64,000 nt of DNA from Caballeronia ptereochthonis (GCF_001545075.1 NZ_FCOB02000008.1:62001-126000); one strand, 5' to 3'; shown: positions 27,845 through 37,248, numbered from the stretch's first letter. Numbers and translations are program-made. Notes: a model not told the origin generated them from the letters alone.

Positions 27845-28987
27845 TTAGAAGCGGTGACGCATGCCAACCGTCGCCGAAACCTGGTTGCCCGTCGACGACA
27901 TGCCGACGCCATTGATGACCGCACCGATCGGCAGGCTATCCTTGTCGGTCATGTGCTGGTATTCGCCTTGCAGGTACACGTCGGTACGCTTCGACAGCGC
28001 GTACGCCGTTTGCAGGCTGAATTGGTGGAACTTCGGCTTCTCGCCGTCGATGCGGCTGTCGGTGTAGGTGTAGGCACCCGCGAGCGACAGAGCCGGCGTC
28101 AGGTTGTAACGGCCGTTGACTTCGTAGTTGGTGAAGCGGACGTGACCATCGGTCAGGTTGATCGAGCCAGCGCCTTGCGAGCCGACGTTGGTGATCGACG
28201 AAGCGTTGTCCAGCATCGTCTGCGTGAACACGAAGCCGACCGTTGCCGGGCCGAACGCGTAGTTCAGGCCACCGCCGAAGATGCGCTGACGGCCAGCGAC
28301 GAACGGCGTGTTGTCGGTCGTAACCGAGCCGTTGACGTTGTTGGTCGGCGAGCCGACGTTGTTCAGCTGCATGTACGCGGCTGCAACGTTCAACGGACCG
28401 TAGTTGTACGACGCGCCGACGCTGTAAGCGCGGTTATCCGCAAAGCCGCCTGCTTCGTTCGAGAAGCCGTACATCGCGCCCAGCTTGAAGCCGGCGTAGT
28501 TCGCGCTCGTGTACTTGACCGAGTTGTTGACGCGGAACGTGTTGTCGAGGTTGTCGTTGTCGAACGGGTGGGCGAACTGCGTGCCGCCGTATTGGGTGCC
28601 CGTCAGAGCCAGAGGTCCGACGAAGTCGACCACGGAGTCATATTGACGGCCGAGGGTCACCGAGCCGAACTGGTTGCTCGACAGACCGACGAATGCCTGA
28701 CGGCCGAACTCACGACCGCCTTGGCCGTTCGTGCCGTTCATGATGTTGAAGCCGTTCTCCAACGTGAAGATCGCCTTCAGGCCGCCGCCGAGGTCTTCAG
28801 CGCCGCGCAGGCCCCAACGGCTGCCGTTGACGGAACCGCTCGTCGCCTTCCAGTTGCTGTGGCCTTGCTGATTGTTCGTGTAGGTGATGCCGGCGTCGAT
28901 CAGGCCGTACAGCGTGACGCTGCTTTGCGCATGGGCGGCGGTAGCAAAAACGCCCGTCAGGGCGGCGACCATGAGAGTCTTTTTCAT
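27845..28987 (-). CDS. Gram-negative porin (Burkholderia-type general porin)
   Basis: Trimeric outer-membrane beta-barrel, 380 aa. Signal peptide MKKTLMVAALTGVFATAAHA is cleaved before QSSVTLYGLIDAGITY, the standard start of this porin family. Repeated amphipathic strands rich in G/N/Y/T follow, including GSRWGLRGAEDLGGGLKAIF and FGRQAFVGLSSNQFGSVTLG; the chain ends in VGMRHRF with the C-terminal phenylalanine needed for barrel assembly. The codon choice differs from neighbours (more AAC/GGT-like optimal codons), as expected for a highly expressed protein. A GGAG site precedes the ATG. The upstream region is long and AT-rich, and a candidate sRNA is encoded about 420 bp upstream on the other strand. 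Confidence 0.95.
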   Translation of the reverse strand: MKKTLMVAALTGVFATAAHAQSSVTLYGLIDAGITYTNNQQGHSNWKATSGSVNGSRWGLRGAEDLGGGLKAIFTLENGFNIMNGTNGQGGREFGRQAFVGLSSNQFGSVTLGRQYDSVVDFVGPLALTGTQYGGTQFAHPFDNDNLDNTFRVNNSVKYTSANYAGFKLGAMYGFSNEAGGFADNRAYSVGASYNYGPLNVAAAYMQLNNVGSPTNNVNGSVTTDNTPFVAGRQRIFGGGLNYAFGPATVGFVFTQTMLDNASSITNVGSQGAGSINLTDGHVRFTNYEVNGRYNLTPALSLAGAYTYTDSRIDGEKPKFHQFSLQTAYALSKRTDVYLQGEYQHMTDKDSLPIGAVINGVGMSSTGNQVSATVGMRHRF

Positions 28988-29403
28988 CTTTGTAACTCCG
29001 AGAGCAGATTGGGCCCGAGACCCAGGCTTTGAGGAAACCTCCCTCCGGCGCGCTGCGAGAGGCGCGGGCGGAGGAGCAACGCATCGGCGACCGACACATT
29101 TGTTTCCGGACCAGACGAAGTGTAAAGACGGTGTTACAGCCGGGGCGTTCCAATTTCCGCAATAAACCATTCTTCTGGCAGCAATGATCGGGGCTGCGTA
29201 TATTCTTCTTTATTTACAAGGATTTATGTTCAAATAAAGCGGCAAGGCGGAAGGTGTCAACCAATCGACGTTGCGCGTGCGCGACACGAATTGGCGTGGA
29301 AAAACAACGTAAAACTTCCGAAAATCGATTGTTGATATTTTCGAAACAGAGGTTTGTGATTTTTGCAGGTAATTTATGCGGGACGCATCGCTATACTGAA
29401 CTC
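28988..29403. other. AT-rich promoter region between porin and sRNA candidate
   Basis: About 415 bp without a coding frame. It should hold the porin promoter: on the minus strand a perfect TTGACA lies at 29255-29260, with only a weak -10 (TATTTG) 18 bp downstream. On the plus strand a TATACT box at 29392-29397 fits the sRNA candidate. Composition is clearly more AT-rich than the flanking genes, as expected for a strong, regulated promoter region. Confidence 0.5.
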
Positions 29404-29487
29404 TCTGCTTTCCGAAGCAGACTTTTTCGTTGACGGAAAAGATCTCCAAACTTTGTCAGCGCGACTTCCTGGTCGCGCTTTTTTTTT
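29404..29487 (+). ncRNA. Candidate trans-acting small RNA beside the porin gene
   Basis: Predicted 84-nt transcript. A TATACT -10 box (29392-29397) sets the start at 29404, exactly where a perfect hairpin TCTGCTT-TCCG-AAGCAGA begins (29404-29421). Then comes an unpaired A/T-rich stretch of about 36 nt (29422-29457), and finally an intrinsic terminator: AGCGCGAC/GTCGCGCT (29458-29479) with nine T residues. This 5' hairpin, open seed region and U-tailed terminator order is that of Hfq-dependent sRNAs. No plus-strand gene lies upstream that could own the terminator, since the porin is transcribed the other way. The open region can pair with the porin start-codon region (see findings). No -35 is obvious. 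Confidence 0.6.
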
Positions 29488-29495
29488 GCCCTGCG

Positions 29496-29732
29496 CTAGG
29501 CCCAAGTCGACGCCGTGGTTTCTTCTGCGACGAGGTCGTCGTCGAGGGGCGTGGCCCAGTCTTCGATCACGTAGCGGCGGGCGTCCATGGGCGAGGCCAG
29601 AAGGTTCTGCCAGTGATCGCCGTGCCAGGCGGCGGGGCGGAATTCGAGCGGTGAGACGGCTGCGGTCTCCGGCGTGATCGTCGGCGCGGCAAGCGATTTC
29701 AACCAGTGCGCGACACGCTTGAGTTGAGTCAT
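29496..29732 (-). CDS. Small conserved-looking protein, function unknown
   Basis: 78 aa from ATG 29732, preceded by GGAGG nine bases upstream (in AATGGAGGATCGTGGTA), which decides this start over an adjacent GTG. The sequence is soluble, W/H/P-rich in the middle (FRPAAWHGDHWQNLLASPMD) and acidic at the end. I do not recognise the family. Its 3' end is only 8 bp from the 3' end of the sRNA candidate on the opposite strand, so transcripts could overlap. Confidence 0.55.
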   Translation of the reverse strand: MTQLKRVAHWLKSLAAPTITPETAAVSPLEFRPAAWHGDHWQNLLASPMDARRYVIEDWATPLDDDLVAEETTASTWA

Positions 29733-30450
29733 TACCACGATCCTCCATTACGTTTGAATTGCAAAGCTGTCTTTATGTTGCTTAATAACGGAGAATCGGG
29801 CAAGGCGCGTAAACACTTACGATTCGAATAATTTTATTACAGGAATGATATTATTCGTTCGGAAGACTGATGGGCACGCTAAATGGGATCGATGCTTGAA
29901 TGGAGATTCTCCCGGGCCAAGGCGGATAATCTCTGCCGATCTGGTTAATCGTGAGGCGCTCTAATTTATCGCACCCGTGCCGACATTGTCGAAGGCATCA
30001 TTCGAGAATATCAACGGATTATCCGATGATGCTGAAGACTCGCCGTGCGCCCTTGCCGCCGTCGAATCGTCGAGCCGTTGGGCGCACCGTGGCGTGCGAC
30101 CCGAGCCCCCCGGCGCAGAGGACGAGGGCGAGCCAACCGGAGACGCGTTGAATGCGGGCAAAAGAATCGCTGTTAATCAGGGAATTCTATTACGGGTTAT
30201 TCGCTATTGTCTATTATTTAACCGATGGGTTTCGCTGAGAATTAATCAGATGCTTAAACCGCACGTCGTTAAATAAACGTCGCCGCCAAATGATTCGCAA
30301 GCGCCGGAGCGAAAACATCGGCTCGAATCGTGAATCGCGCCTCGCTCCCATCGCAGCCCGGCGCAGCGCGCTGCGTTAGAATGGGCAATCCTTTCGCTAT
30401 CGCGTTTCCGCCCATTTCGGCCCGTCGCGCCGCCTCCTTCGCCGTCCACG
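29733..30450. other. Long AT-rich intergenic region, no gene assigned
   Basis: 718 bp with many A/T-rich tracts (for example around 29820-29850 and 30175-30270), interrupted by a GC-rich block at about 30040-30150. Open frames of 66-99 codons exist on both strands across the GC-rich block, but they lack ribosome sites and protein-like composition. The right edge has a TAGAAT -10-like box at 30377-30382 that fits the nuclease gene at 30451. Confidence 0.4.
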
Positions 30451-31596
30451 ATGCATCTCGACTCCTCATCCAGCTTTGCCTATCCGTCCGAGCCCATCGT
30501 GTTCGTCGATCTCGAAACCACCGGCGGGACGTTCGGCGTGGACCGCATCACCGAGATCGGCATCGTGGAGGTCGGGCCGCAGGGCGTCTCGCAGTGGACG
30601 TCGCTCGTCAACCCGCAGAAACCGATTCCCGCGTTCATCCAGCAGCTGACCGGCATCAACGACGCCATGGTCCGCGACGCGCCCACCTTCGAGCAACTCG
30701 CCTCGGGCCTGCTCGAGCGGATGAGCGGCCGGCTCTTCATCGCGCACAACGCGCACTTCGACCATGGGTTCCTGAAGGGCGAATTCAGGCGCGTCGGTCT
30801 TCGCTTCGCGCCGGACGTGCTCTGCACGGTGCAACTTTCGCGCGCGGTCTATCCGGCGGAAAGCCGTCATGGTCTCGATGCGCTCGTGGAGCGGCACGCC
30901 CTCGTGCCATCGGCGCGGCACCGTGCGCTCGCCGACGCCGATCTCCTCTGGCAGTTCTGGCAACACCTGCATCGCGTTCATGGGCCGGACGTCATGCACG
31001 CGCATCTCGAACGAGTGACGCGCCGGTTCCAGCTCGCCGCATGCATCGACGAAGACACGATCGAACGGATTCCCGCAGGGTGCGGCGTATACATCTTCTA
31101 CGGCGACGACGACACGCCGCTCTACGCCGGCAGAAGCGTGCGGCTGCGTCAGCGCGTGCGCTCGCATCTCGTCGGACCGCGGCGCTCCGCGAAGGATCTG
31201 CGACTCGCCGCGCTCGTGCGCCGTGTCGAATGGAAGGCGACGGGCGGCGAGATCGGCGCGCTGCTCGCCGAGGCGCAGTGGATCGCGGCGTTGCGTCCGG
31301 CGCAGAATCGCGCGCCGAAGTCGCGTCCGGACGATGTCCGCGGCGCGCCGTGGCCCTACGCGGGCGCGATCGCCATCGAAGAGCGCGACGCCGCATCGGC
31401 GCAGCGCGTGTGGCACGTCATCGAGAACTGGCGCTATCTCGGCTCGGCCGACACGCTCGCGCAGGCAGGCGCATTGCGCGCGAGCGTCGCGGCGCCCGCG
31501 TTCGAACTGTCGACTTTTCGGATATTGAGCGAACGTCTCGCACGCGGCCTGGCCGTGACGCCGCTCACCGCCGAAACGCTAGCGGCCGCCGTCTAG
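30451..31596 (+). CDS. DnaQ-like 3'-5' exonuclease fused to a GIY-YIG nuclease domain
   Basis: 381 aa. The N-terminal half is a DEDDh exonuclease: VFVDLETTGG (residues 17-26, first D and E), HNAHFDHGFL (second D), and RHRALADAD (H and last D). The C-terminal half contains a GIY-YIG domain: CGVYIFYGDDDTPLYAGRSVRLRQRVRSHL around residues 210-240, with the catalytic glutamate in GEIGALLAEAQWI. The same pair of activities is found in UvrC-like/Cho-like fusions of other bacteria, thought to act in DNA repair. It has no UvrB-binding or HhH domain. The start at ATG 30451 has no strong ribosome site. Confidence 0.88.
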   Translation: MHLDSSSSFAYPSEPIVFVDLETTGGTFGVDRITEIGIVEVGPQGVSQWTSLVNPQKPIPAFIQQLTGINDAMVRDAPTFEQLASGLLERMSGRLFIAHNAHFDHGFLKGEFRRVGLRFAPDVLCTVQLSRAVYPAESRHGLDALVERHALVPSARHRALADADLLWQFWQHLHRVHGPDVMHAHLERVTRRFQLAACIDEDTIERIPAGCGVYIFYGDDDTPLYAGRSVRLRQRVRSHLVGPRRSAKDLRLAALVRRVEWKATGGEIGALLAEAQWIAALRPAQNRAPKSRPDDVRGAPWPYAGAIAIEERDAASAQRVWHVIENWRYLGSADTLAQAGALRASVAAPAFELSTFRILSERLARGLAVTPLTAETLAAAV

Positions 31597-31604
31597 ACGC
31601 TCGA

Positions 31605-32207
31605 TCAGCCGACCGCGCCCACGCCGCCGCTTGCGCAGACATGCGACAGCGCGCGCGTGAGCGGCGCGTTCATCGACGAGTTATAGCGCGTCAGATGCTT
31701 CCAGCGCGCGAGACTCTCGGCGAGCCGGAGAGGGCAATCGTCCGCATGACGGATCGGCTCGACGCGCGCGAGCGCCGACACGAGCGACTGCGTGAGGCGA
31801 TCGAGCCTCGGGCGTGTGTCTTTCGCGAGATCGGGCGGCGATTCTTCCGGTGCTGCCTTCAACGCGCGCCAGTTGGCGAACAGCACGTTCTGCACATCCT
31901 TGCTCGCTTCGATCTGATCGCGGAAGAACTGACGCGCGAACTCGGGATCGACCTGCGCGGCACTGGCTTTTTCCTCGACATGCTTGAGCAGCGCCTCTTC
32001 GCGCGGCGCGTCGGTGATCGGCTCGCGATGCGCCCATTTCCAGCGCGCGACCGGCTCCGCGAGCGCGAGCCGTTGCGAGACGAGGGCGATGAGGTTGGTA
32101 AAGGCGGTATCGTCGCCATCGGCACGGGCGGACGCGGGCGCGGCGAGCGCAAGCACGCAGGCCGAGGCGGCAAAAGCGAGAAGGGAAGACTTCGATCGGC
32201 GGCGCAT
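31605..32207 (-). CDS. Secreted chorismate mutase (AroQ-gamma type)
   Basis: 200 aa. An N-terminal signal peptide (RRRSKSSLLAFAASACVLAL, cleavage after ASA near residue 29) sends it to the periplasm. The mature helical domain begins FTNLIALVSQRLALAEPVARWKWAH and continues EALLKHVEEKASAAQVDPEFARQFFRDQIEASKDVQ, matching monofunctional secreted chorismate mutases (TIGR01806): R and K of the active site are in VARWKW and the Q/E pair in FRDQIEASK. Such exported enzymes convert chorismate to prephenate outside the cytoplasm; the role is unclear. ATG 32207 is preferred to a GTG at 32240. Convergent with the fusion nuclease, 8 bp apart. Confidence 0.85.
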   Translation of the reverse strand: MRRRSKSSLLAFAASACVLALAAPASARADGDDTAFTNLIALVSQRLALAEPVARWKWAHREPITDAPREEALLKHVEEKASAAQVDPEFARQFFRDQIEASKDVQNVLFANWRALKAAPEESPPDLAKDTRPRLDRLTQSLVSALARVEPIRHADDCPLRLAESLARWKHLTRYNSSMNAPLTRALSHVCASGGVGAVG

Positions 32208-32436
32208 CGGTGTCCGGGCAAAAGCGCCAGCATAGCGCACTGTCGGCTCAGCCCGGAACGTTGCTCAATGAGTAAAGAGGTCTCGGCGCGAGCCGAACCG
32301 CACGACTGACCCCGATGCGGCCATGAATGAGGGGCGCGACGCGTCCTGGCTTGAGCCATATCCGGACCTTCCGGTCCATGCGCCGCGCGCGGCGGGCGTC
32401 GTTCTCACGACGACGGGGTAATCCAGCGCGTCCGCC

Positions 32437-32586
32437 TTATTTCGACTTCGCAGCGTTGCGCTGTTCGTCGAAGAAGGCCCGGACGTGCTCGGGCAACTCG
32501 GTCGCGAGAAATTCGACGCCAACCGGATCCTGATCCGGACAATGCACTTTGTCGGGCGTCGGGATTTTCGTCGGTTTCGCGTCCAT
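32437..32586 (-). CDS. 49-aa soluble protein, function unknown
   Basis: Begins MDAKPTKIPTPDKVHCPDQD and ends FFDEQRNAAKSK. A GGAGAG ribosome site sits seven bases before the ATG. The C-terminal half (VEFLATELPEHVRAFFDEQR) looks like one amphipathic helix. The tight ribosome site, normal codon use and coherent composition argue for a real gene; the family is not recognised. Confidence 0.55.
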   Translation of the reverse strand: MDAKPTKIPTPDKVHCPDQDPVGVEFLATELPEHVRAFFDEQRNAAKSK

Positions 32587-33160
32587 GATTTCTCTCCTCC
32601 ATGACTTCACACAATTGCGCCAACTGGCCGATGCGGTTATTGCGCCGCCGCACCCGGCCGAAATACCAAATACAGATCCCTCTCAAAATGCGTTATCGGA
32701 TCGTTGCCGATTCGACTTGAGCCAAATCGGCGCACATATTGCCCAGCGCATGATCGTTCGTGTTTCGGACCTCGATGCATCGGTAATGCATCGCCGTCGC
32801 TCCAATCTCCGCTGCAAAAACTGCTGCCCGACGAGCCGCGCCCAGCCTCGCTTGCCGCCCGATGCGGCAAGCTCGCACCAAAACTGTAGCGTTTCCTCTA
32901 TGGATATAACGATACCGGGAAACCATCGTTGACGCTTGATGGTGCAGAGCGGAAAATGGTTCGTTGTTGTACGAAACCGCACGTAAGGCGCAAATCAGAC
33001 TCGCGACGCGGCGTAACGTGAAATCGGTGGGAGCGATTTTAGGAATGACGCGCAGTGCCGTGAACGATGGAGGCGATCGTTGCATCGGCGCAAAAGTTCG
33101 CGCGGAACACATTCCGTCGGGAACATGGAGGATTCGGAGCAAATCGATAGTTGCAGGCCA
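32587..33160. other. Intergenic region without a supported gene
   Basis: About 570 bp upstream of the 49-aa gene and downstream of tRNA-Thr. Several frames of 60-99 codons are open, but none has a ribosome site, a matching codon pattern or a recognisable product, and composition is lower in GC than the flanks. A decayed gene or a long regulatory region are both possible. Confidence 0.4.
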
Positions 33161-33165
33161 AAAAC

Positions 33166-33201
33166 AAAAACCCGCGTCACTTGCGTGAACGCGGGTTTTT
33201 T
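33166..33201 (-). terminator. Intrinsic terminator of tRNA-Thr
   Basis: AAAAACCCGCGT and ACGCGGGTTTTT pair over 12 bp around an 11-nt loop. On the minus strand the U-tract continues (TTTTTGTTTT). The symmetry allows bidirectional use. Confidence 0.85.
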
Positions 33202-33220
33202 ATGCTGCCTGAATCTTGAT

Positions 33221-33296
33221 TGGTGCCGGAAAGAGGAATCGAACCCCCGACCTTCGCATTACGAATGCGCTGCTCTACCGTCTGAGCTATTCCGGC
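33221..33296 (-). tRNA. tRNA-Thr (anticodon CGT)
   Basis: 76 nt on the minus strand. Acceptor stem GCCGGAA/TTCCGGC, anticodon stem-loop GCATTCGTAATGC with CGT at positions 34-36, T-loop TTCGATTCC, and encoded CCA. Reads ACG. Confidence 0.95.
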
Positions 33297-33310
33297 ATCA
33301 GAGAAACAAA

Positions 33311-33340
33311 ATTATAGCGACCGTTTTCTCGTTTTGGCAA
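33311..33340 (-). promoter_or_regulatory. Sigma70 promoter of tRNA-Thr
   Basis: On the minus strand TTGCCA (five of six, plus-strand 33335-33340), an 18-bp spacer, and a perfect TATAAT (33311-33316), ending 14 bp before the mature tRNA. Confidence 0.75.
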
Positions 33341-33349
33341 TAGCTTGAA

Positions 33350-34369
<1,020 letters not shown>

Positions 34370-34530
34370 GCGGGCTCCGTGAGCGTTAGACGAATATTTG
34401 CGATTCTAACCGCTCGACCCGGGGCTCCGTGTGACAGCGTCCGCGTCTATCCGCCATCAGTGAGAACGGCCGCCGCACGAAATTCCGCGCGGCGGCCGCT
34501 AAACCACGAAAAATCCAGACGAAACAGTGC

Positions 34531-37248
34531 TTACGCGGCGAGCGCCTTGTCGACCACCTCGCGCACGTCGCGCGATTTCGCCTTCGATGCGACTTCGCTC
34601 AATGCCGCGTGCATCTTCTCGCGCAGCTGCGGCGTGAAGCGCCGCCACAGTTCGAGCCCGCGCGCGAGACGGGCGGCGACCTGCGGATTCAGCGCGTCGA
34701 GCGCGATCACCTGCTCGGCCCAGAACGCGTAGCCGGAGCCGTCGGCGGCGTGGAACTGCGCCGGATTGCCGCTGCAGAAGCTGAAGATCAGCGAGCGCGC
34801 GCGATTCGGATTCTTCAACGTGAACGCCTGATGCTGCATCAGCTTGCGCACGATCTCGATCACGTTGCGGTCCGGGCCGCCGCGCTGCGTCGCCTGGAGC
34901 GCGAACCACTTGTCGATGACGAGCGCCTCGTTCTCGAAGCGCCGATAGAAGTCCGCAAGGGCGGCATCCGCGACGGCCGGATCCGCGCCCTTCGTCGCGC
35001 TTGCCAGCAGCAAGGCGGCGAGCGCGGCCGAGCGGTCGGTCATGTTGTTCGCGGCATCGTATTGCGCCTGCGCGAGCTTGACGGCTTCGGCCGGATCCTC
35101 GAGCTGGCTCAGATAGGCGAGGGCGAGGTTCTTGAGGCCGCGCTTGCCGGCATCTTCCGGCGTCGGACGATATTCGCCCGGCGTGCGGTTCGCCTCATAG
35201 GTCGCGAGCCACCTGTCGCGCAATTGCGACGCCAGGCGCCGGCTCATGAAGACGCGCGCCGCGTGCACGGCGGCCGGGTCGGACACGGCCATCTGCTCGG
35301 CGAGATAGCTTTCCGAGGGCAGCATCAGCGCGAGCTCGCGGAAGGCGGGCGTGAGCGTCGTGTCGTCGAGCACCCGGGCGAACGCGGCGATCACCTGATC
35401 GTCGATGGCAAGCGCCTCGCCCTTCGCCGCGCGCTCGGCGAGCGAGAGCAGCTCGCGCGTGGCGAGACGCTGGCCGGCTTCCCAGCGGTTGAACGGATCG
35501 CTGTCGTGGGCGAGCAGGAACGCGAGTTCTTCGTTCGTGTAGTCGTATTCGACGATCACCGGCGCCGAGAAATTGCGCAGCAGCGACGGCAGCGGCGCTT
35601 CGTTCACGTCGACGAAGGTGAACGACTGCTCGCGCCCAGTGAATTCGAGCACGCGCGTCGTGCCGTTCGGCTCCTTCTCGCCTTCGAGACGCAGCGGCAA
35701 ATCCGCGCCGTTCTTGCCGATCAGTCCGACCGAGAACGGAATCAGAAGCGGTCCTTTCTGCGTTTCGCGCGCGGCTTCGGAGGCTTCGCCGTAGCCCTGG
35801 GTGAGCGTGAGCGTATAGCGCTTGCTGGCGGCGTCGTACTTCGCCCGCACGGAGACGCGCGGCGTGCCCGCCTGGCTATACCAGCGTTCGAACTGCGCGA
35901 GATCGCGGTGATTCGCGTCGGCGAGCGCATGGCGGAAGTCGTCGCAGGTCACGGCCTGGCCGTCGTGGCGCTGGAAGTAGAGATCCATGCCGCGCCTAAA
36001 GCCGTCGCGGCCGAAGAGCGTCTGATACATCCGCACGACTTCCGAGCCCTTCTCGTAGACGGTCATCGTGTAGAAGTTGTTGATCTCGACGTAGCTCTCG
36101 GGGCGCACCGGATGCGCCATCGGGCCGGCGTCCTCGGCGAATTGCATCTGACGCAGCACGCGCACGTCCTCGATGCGCTTGGTCGCGCGCGCCGCTGCGC
36201 TCGCGGCGCCTTCGACGTCGCCCGCGGCCATGTCGGCAGAGAATTCCTGATCGCGGAACACGGTCAGGCCTTCCTTCAGGCTCAGCTGGAACCAGTCGCG
36301 GCAGGTCACGCGGTTCCCCGTCCAGTTGTGGAAGTATTCGTGGCCGACCACGGCCTCGATGTTCGAGAAATCGGTGTCCGTCGCGGTTTCGGGATTGGCC
36401 AGCACGTACTTCGTGTTGAAGATGTTGAGGCCCTTGTTTTCCATCGCGCCCATGTTGAAGTCGCTCACCGCGACGATCATGAAGCGGTCCAGATCGAGCT
36501 CCAGCCCGAAGCGCTTCTCGTCCCAGCGGATGGAGTGGATGAGCGAATCCATCGCGTGACGGGTCTTGTCGAGATCGTGCGGCTCGACCCAGACCTGCAG
36601 CAGCTTCTCCTTGCCCGAGCCGGACTCGATGCGCTCTTCGATGCACACCAGCTTGCCCGCGACGAGCGCGAACAGGTAGCTCGGCTTCTTGAAGGGATCT
36701 TCCCATCTGGCGAAGTGGCGGCCGTCGGGCAGATCGCCTTCCTCGATCAGATTGCCGTTCGACAGCAGCACCGGATACGCCGCCTTGTCGGCGCGCAGCG
36801 TCACGGTGTAAGTGGCCATGACGTCGGGGCGATCGAGGAAGTAGGTGATGCGCCGAAAGCCCTCGGCTTCGCACTGCGTAAAGAAGTTGCCGCTGGAGAC
36901 ATAAAGTCCGGAGAGCGTCGTGTTCCCGGCCGGATTGCAGATGCTCTCGATGCTAAGCTCGAAGGCATCCGCAGGAATATTGCCGATGGAGAGTCCGCTT
37001 TCGTCGACGCGGATGTCCGCGTGCGCGACGCCATCGATCGCCGCACTCACGAATTCGAGTTGCTCGCCCATCAGTTCGAGCCGGGACGCCTCGCCGCGCG
37101 CGTCGGGGTTGCGGCGCAGCTTCATCGTGTTCTTCACGACCGTGCGCGTCGGCACGAGGTCGAACTCGAGCGCGACGGAGTCGATCAGGAAGGCGGGCGG
37201 CGTGTAGTCCTGGCGGCGAATCACTGCTGATGCGGTCGTGGTAGACAT
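34531..37248 (-). CDS. pepN: Aminopeptidase N (M1 family)
   Basis: Zinc aminopeptidase of 905 aa, of the E. coli PepN type, that degrades peptides in the cytoplasm. The exopeptidase motif GAMENKGLNIF is near residue 275 and the zinc site VGHEYFHNWTGNRVTCRDWF (HExxH) near residue 305, with the third ligand glutamate 18-19 residues later in LTVFRDQEF. The long helical C-terminal domain is complete. I chose ATG 37248 (MSTTTASAVIRRQDYTPPAF); the open frame reaches further upstream through a basic stretch without family similarity. Confidence 0.96.
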   Translation of the reverse strand: MSTTTASAVIRRQDYTPPAFLIDSVALEFDLVPTRTVVKNTMKLRRNPDARGEASRLELMGEQLEFVSAAIDGVAHADIRVDESGLSIGNIPADAFELSIESICNPAGNTTLSGLYVSSGNFFTQCEAEGFRRITYFLDRPDVMATYTVTLRADKAAYPVLLSNGNLIEEGDLPDGRHFARWEDPFKKPSYLFALVAGKLVCIEERIESGSGKEKLLQVWVEPHDLDKTRHAMDSLIHSIRWDEKRFGLELDLDRFMIVAVSDFNMGAMENKGLNIFNTKYVLANPETATDTDFSNIEAVVGHEYFHNWTGNRVTCRDWFQLSLKEGLTVFRDQEFSADMAAGDVEGAASAAARATKRIEDVRVLRQMQFAEDAGPMAHPVRPESYVEINNFYTMTVYEKGSEVVRMYQTLFGRDGFRRGMDLYFQRHDGQAVTCDDFRHALADANHRDLAQFERWYSQAGTPRVSVRAKYDAASKRYTLTLTQGYGEASEAARETQKGPLLIPFSVGLIGKNGADLPLRLEGEKEPNGTTRVLEFTGREQSFTFVDVNEAPLPSLLRNFSAPVIVEYDYTNEELAFLLAHDSDPFNRWEAGQRLATRELLSLAERAAKGEALAIDDQVIAAFARVLDDTTLTPAFRELALMLPSESYLAEQMAVSDPAAVHAARVFMSRRLASQLRDRWLATYEANRTPGEYRPTPEDAGKRGLKNLALAYLSQLEDPAEAVKLAQAQYDAANNMTDRSAALAALLLASATKGADPAVADAALADFYRRFENEALVIDKWFALQATQRGGPDRNVIEIVRKLMQHQAFTLKNPNRARSLIFSFCSGNPAQFHAADGSGYAFWAEQVIALDALNPQVAARLARGLELWRRFTPQLREKMHAALSEVASKAKSRDVREVVDKALAA

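Noticed and set aside
29961..30276. Open frames of 66-99 codons in the GC-rich island of the intergenic block
   Set aside because: No ribosome site, poor and biased composition, and the frames extend into very AT-rich sequence with a different character.
32683..33142. Overlapping minus-strand frames upstream of the 49-aa gene, with some protein-like stretches
   Set aside because: Three frames compete over the same bases, none has a ribosome site and codon third positions show no clear bias. A pseudogene is possible, but I could not match it to a parent.
34609..37230. An 873-codon plus-strand open frame opposite pepN
   Set aside because: Same reason: mirror of the codon pattern of a real high-GC gene, with no ribosome site or family similarity.
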